A DNA stretch of 8,320 nucleotides, taken from positions 1-8,320 of the forward strand of contig DYZF01000058.1 of NCBI GenBank assembly GCA_020741375.1, given 5' to 3'. The stretch is from Tessaracoccus flavescens. Lineage in GTDB: Bacteria; Actinomycetota; Actinomycetes; Propionibacteriales; Propionibacteriaceae. Below, in pieces: positions 5,389 to 8,320 of this stretch. Below the pieces are notes generated by a model that worked only from the letters and a program-made list of their open reading frames with translations, was not told the origin of the DNA and did not search any database. How positions within the stretch are numbered: position 1 is the stretch's first letter; each line of letters opens with the position of its first letter. A program made the position numbers and the translations under genes.

Positions 5389-6567
5389 TCAGGCGCCCGA
5401 CGCCGCCAAGAACATCTGGCCCTGACCGGAGGCCACCACCTGCTCGTCGGCCGGGATGAACACGGCCTGGCCGGAGGTGAGAACGTGGTCGCCGTCGTCG
5501 CCCACCAGCGTGAACGTGCCCGAGGTGACCAGCGCGATGCGTCCCGAATCGGTGCGGGGAACGGCCACCGAGCTGCCCTCGTTGGGCGAGATGAGCCACA
5601 GCTCGAACTCGGGGAATGAGGTCGGGTACACGTAGACGCCGTCGGAGCCTTCCGCGACCAACAGGTTGGCCTCCTGCGCCTCGAACTTCACGACGGTGAG
5701 GAGCCCGTCGACGTCGATGTGCTTCTGCGTGAGGCCACCGCGCATGACGTTGTCGGAGTTGGCCATGATCTCGACGCCCGTGCCGCGCAGGTAGGCGTGC
5801 ATGATGCCGGCCTCCAGGGCGACGGCTTGGCCGGGCTCCAGATGGAAGCGGTTGAGCAGCAGCGCCGCAAGGATGCCCGGGTCTCCGGGGAAGTGCTCGT
5901 CCAGCTCGACGGCGGTGCGCGCGAACTCGCCGAGCTCGCCGGGCGCCTCCAGCATGTTGACCGCTGCCGCGAGCACGACGTCGACCAGATGGCGGCGCTC
6001 GTCGAGGCTCAGCACGTCGAGGAAGACCTCTTGCAGGGCGGGGGAGGGGCAGCGGTCGCGGAGGGGGCCGATCACCGACTGGAGTTCCTCCGCGACCCCG
6101 AGGCCCTCGAACAGCGCCGCCGTCTGGCGCGGGTCGCGGAAGCCGAGGAGGCCGTCGAAGGGTGTGAGAGCGACGATCGCTTCGGGCTTGGGCCAATCGT
6201 CCCTGTAGGAGCGCTTGGGATCGTTCGGGGGGAGGCCCAGCAGCGATTCGCGGGCGTAGCCAACCTCGGCCTGCTCGCGGGACGGGTGCGCTTGGAGGCT
6301 CAGTGGTGAGGAGGCCGCGAGGATCTTGATCAGGTAGGGGAGGCGGGCCCCGAAGGCAGCCTCCGTTGCCGCTCCGACGCTGTGCGGGTGCTCGGCGATG
6401 TAATCCTGCAGCGCGACGCCGTCTTCGAGGAACGCCTGCCCGCCGGGGTGGGTGCCCAGCCAGTACTCGGCCCAAGGCGTGCCGTCGGGCTCTTGCTGGA
6501 GGATCGCCGGGATGCGATCGTGGCTTCCCCAAGCGAACCTCTGAACGTGGCCGGACAGGCGAAACAT
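5389..6567 (-). CDS. manA: Mannose-6-phosphate isomerase, class I (zinc-dependent)
   Basis: The 392-aa enzyme interconverts mannose 6-phosphate and fructose 6-phosphate in the cytoplasm, feeding mannose into glycolysis or making precursor for GDP-mannose and mannosylated envelope lipids. The type I phosphomannose isomerase cupin fold is clear: AEYWLGTHP (33-41), QAHP (92-95, zinc ligands Gln92 and His94), KPE (127-129, zinc ligand Glu129), GIMHAYLRGTGVEIMANSDN (254-273, zinc ligand His257), then NVMRGGLTQKH (273-283) with the active-site Arg276. A C-terminal cupin half (about 320-392) ends in FIPADEQ. Length fits the family. The ATG start has AAGGA 8 nt upstream. It is transcribed divergently from the DUF3263 gene across 132 bp, and tRNA-Thr follows after 43 bp. 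No other mannose gene is in view. Confidence 0.96.
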   Translation of the reverse strand: MFRLSGHVQRFAWGSHDRIPAILQQEPDGTPWAEYWLGTHPGGQAFLEDGVALQDYIAEHPHSVGAATEAAFGARLPYLIKILAASSPLSLQAHPSREQAEVGYARESLLGLPPNDPKRSYRDDWPKPEAIVALTPFDGLLGFRDPRQTAALFEGLGVAEELQSVIGPLRDRCPSPALQEVFLDVLSLDERRHLVDVVLAAAVNMLEAPGELGEFARTAVELDEHFPGDPGILAALLLNRFHLEPGQAVALEAGIMHAYLRGTGVEIMANSDNVMRGGLTQKHIDVDGLLTVVKFEAQEANLLVAEGSDGVYVYPTSFPEFELWLISPNEGSSVAVPRTDSGRIALVTSGTFTLVGDDGDHVLTSGQAVFIPADEQVVASGQGQMFLAASGA

Positions 6568-6604
6568 GCGGGCGGTCCTTAGTGCTGATGATCAGGGCAC
6601 TACG

Positions 6605-6610
6605 ACTCTA
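6605..6610 (-). promoter_or_regulatory. Candidate -10 box for manA
   Basis: TAGAGT on the minus strand (TANNNT) would start transcription near 6598, giving a leader of about 30 nt that contains the AAGGA ribosome-binding site. The -35 region is not convincing. Confidence 0.35.
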
Positions 6611-6663
6611 CCCCCCTCTGCCGACAATCCGGGCTGAAGGGGAGGAGCCTTCTTCTCCACCGG

Positions 6664-6692
6664 ATGACATCAGTGTAATTAGCACCTAGAAT
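6664..6692 (+). promoter_or_regulatory. Promoter of the DUF3263 gene (leaderless)
   Basis: ATGACA (6664-6669) is one base from TTGACA. A 17-bp spacer leads to TAGAAT (6687-6692), which fits TANNNT. Seven nt later is ATG 6700. This is the best -35/-10 pair in the window and implies an mRNA beginning at the start codon. The box overlaps the alternative ATG at 6691, which rules that codon out if this promoter is used. Confidence 0.65.
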
Positions 6693-6699
6693 GGCGGAC

Positions 6700-6975
6700 A
6701 TGTCTGAGGCACTCTCCTTCCGCACCACGGTCGAACTGACCGAGCGCGACGCCGCCATCCTCGATTTCGAGGACAGCTGGTTCACGTCGTCGGTGCCCAA
6801 GGAGCAGGCGATCATGGAGCACTTCTCCATGTCGTCGGCCCGCTATTACCAGCACATCAACGTGCTGATCGACACCCCCGAGGCGCTGGCCTACAAGCCG
6901 CTGCTGGTGAAGCGTCTTCGTCGCATGCGCAGCGCTCGTCAGGCGGCCCGCTCGTCGCGTCGCCTCAACGCCTGA
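6700..6975 (+). CDS. DUF3263 family small protein
   Basis: The 91-aa basic protein matches the actinobacterial DUF3263 pattern: LTERDAAILDFEDSWF (13-28), KEQAIMEHFSMSSARYYQHINVLID (34-58), then PEALAYKPLLVKRLRRMR (60-77) and an Arg/Ser-rich tail. The middle segment looks like a helix-turn-helix or short helical bundle, and the net charge is strongly positive, so nucleic-acid binding is plausible but not shown. No function is established that I know of. Start: ATG 6700 rather than ATG 6691, because the first ATG lies in the -10 box and no Shine-Dalgarno serves it. The gene is divergent from manA and its TGA stop directly abuts the stop of the zincin-like gene on the other strand. Confidence 0.88.
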   Translation: MSEALSFRTTVELTERDAAILDFEDSWFTSSVPKEQAIMEHFSMSSARYYQHINVLIDTPEALAYKPLLVKRLRRMRSARQAARSSRRLNA

Positions 6976-7440
6976 TCAGCGCTTCAACGTCGCCGACACC
7001 AGGTTCTTGATTCCCTGACGCACCGGCATGCGCGTCGGATTGTGGCGGTAGCCGCCGGTCTCCAGCCCCGCCTGTAGCTCGAAGTGGTTGGCGCTGGCGC
7101 GATCTCCCGAACGGATCATCGACCACAGCATCGCGCCCATGTACAGCGGCACGAACGGCAGGCCCAAGCAATAGGCGTACTGCCACGCGTGCTCGTCCTC
7201 GTGAGCCATCAGGGTGGGGATCTGGCGCTGCGCCTCCTCGACGGTGCGGCCCGGGATCAGCACGACGCTGCCCACGGTCATGGCCGAGGCGTTGATCAGG
7301 GGGAGTTTCACGTTCTCCGCGACGAACAGGCCCCTGTGGCGACGGAGCTTCCCCCGGCCAAGCAAGGCCGCGATGAGCCCGAGCGGCGTCGACAGGTTCA
7401 TCACGTTGGCGATGTCGCGGATCAGGACGCTCTTCTGCAC
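6976..7440 (-). CDS. Small protein with zincin-type HEDEH motif (putative metallopeptidase)
   Basis: The 154-aa protein carries MAHEDEHAWQYAY (78-90), in which HEDEH (80-84) is a HExxH zinc-binding motif, followed about 37 residues later by NHFELQAG (118-125), whose Glu121 is a candidate third ligand as in gluzincins. This arrangement recalls small bacterial domains with HELxHxxQ and a downstream NPFExxA-type motif. A hydrophobic stretch CLGLPFVPLYMGAMLWSMI (91-109) between the two could be a buried helix or a membrane contact; residues 17-28 are also apolar. Proteolytic activity is inferred. The start is GTG 7440, with no Shine-Dalgarno but TAGGGT 6 nt upstream, suggesting a leaderless mRNA; Met14 is an alternative start. 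It is divergent from groEL, with the outer CIRCE operator 21-47 bp before its start, and its stop abuts that of the DUF3263 gene. Confidence 0.75.
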   Translation of the reverse strand: MQKSVLIRDIANVMNLSTPLGLIAALLGRGKLRRHRGLFVAENVKLPLINASAMTVGSVVLIPGRTVEEAQRQIPTLMAHEDEHAWQYAYCLGLPFVPLYMGAMLWSMIRSGDRASANHFELQAGLETGGYRHNPTRMPVRQGIKNLVSATLKR

Positions 7441-7446
7441 GCTGAA

Positions 7447-7452
7447 ACCCTA
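7447..7452 (-). promoter_or_regulatory. Candidate -10 box for the zincin-like gene
   Basis: TAGGGT on the minus strand fits TANNNT and ends 6 nt before GTG 7440. The position expected for its -35 box (about 7470-7475) lies inside the first CIRCE element, so a repressor bound there would cover this promoter as well. The -35 sequence itself is poor. Confidence 0.4.
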
Positions 7453-7460
7453 CCCAACCC

Positions 7461-7487
7461 TTTGCACTCGTTTGGGTCGAGTGCTAA
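7461..7487. promoter_or_regulatory. CIRCE operator 1 (HrcA-binding site)
   Basis: TTTGCACTC-N9-GAGTGCTAA differs from the CIRCE consensus TTAGCACTC-N9-GAGTGCTAA at one base. CIRCE is bound by the heat-shock repressor HrcA. It overlaps the groEL promoter region and lies 21 bp from the start of the divergent zincin-like gene. Confidence 0.95.
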
Positions 7488-7491
7488 TAAT
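7462..7491 (+). promoter_or_regulatory. groEL promoter between the two CIRCE elements
   Basis: TTGCAC (7462-7467) within CIRCE 1 is a partial -35 box. A 17-18 bp spacer leads to TAATAAT (7485-7491), which provides a -10 box that ends CIRCE 1. Transcription would then start at about 7498, inside CIRCE 2, leaving a leader of roughly 135 nt. HrcA on either site would block this promoter. Confidence 0.55.
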
Positions 7492-7495
7492 GGGG

Positions 7496-7522
7496 TTAGC
7501 ACTCTCTTCGCGGGAGTGCTAC
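7496..7522. promoter_or_regulatory. CIRCE operator 2 (HrcA-binding site)
   Basis: TTAGCACTC-N9-GAGTGCTAC matches the CIRCE consensus except for the last base. Its centre is 35 bp from that of CIRCE 1, so the two sites are separated by 8 bp and lie on nearly opposite or adjacent faces depending on helical pitch. Double CIRCE in front of groE genes is known in several Gram-positive bacteria. Confidence 0.95.
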
Positions 7523-7542
7523 CGAACTGCCGGTGAGGCTAA

Positions 7543-8320
<778 letters not shown>

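Noticed and set aside
6679..6685. TTAGCAC, a CIRCE-like half-site before the DUF3263 gene
   Set aside because: There is no matching GAGTGCTAA arm 9 nt away; it is a single half-site and probably chance.

Overview
The window is about 65% GC or higher and reads as the chromosome of a high-GC actinobacterium, quite possibly a member of the Propionibacteriaceae; the genus cannot be fixed by eye. Support comes from the gene families (DUF3263, DUF4032, an MsiK/UgpC-type sugar ATPase, a stand-alone groEL under CIRCE control), from GTG starts, and from several genes that look leaderless, with a TANNNT box only 6-7 nt before the start codon.

Layout, left to right. Minus strand 3448 to 1: a sugar-importer ATPase (ugpC/msiK), a terminator-like hairpin, an 87-bp inverted repeat, metB (cystathionine gamma-synthase), and a DUF4032 kinase-fold protein cut by the left edge. 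A 341-bp divergent region full of short dyads separates ugpC from a plus-strand DedA/VTT-like membrane protein (3790-4602). That gene meets a minus-strand SAM methyltransferase (4606-5214) tail to tail with 3 bp between stops. Upstream on the minus strand come tRNA-Thr(UGU) (5270-5345) and manA (mannose-6-phosphate isomerase, 5389-6567). Divergent from manA is a small DUF3263 protein (6700-6975), whose stop codon abuts that of a minus-strand protein with a zincin-type HEDEH motif (6976-7440). Last is groEL (7633 to the right edge), preceded by two CIRCE operators.

The window is mostly housekeeping: sugar uptake energisation (ugpC), entry of mannose phosphate into glycolysis or mannose-donor synthesis (manA), methionine synthesis (metB), protein folding (groEL) and a tRNA. 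No CRISPR array, phage gene, transposase or defence system is visible. The points most worth following are the HEDEH gene that shares the CIRCE-bearing promoter region with groEL, the inverted repeat whose two arms encode near-twin peptides in front of metB, the dyad-rich ugpC leader, the hairpins around the groEL ribosome-binding site, and the repeated leaderless promoter geometry.
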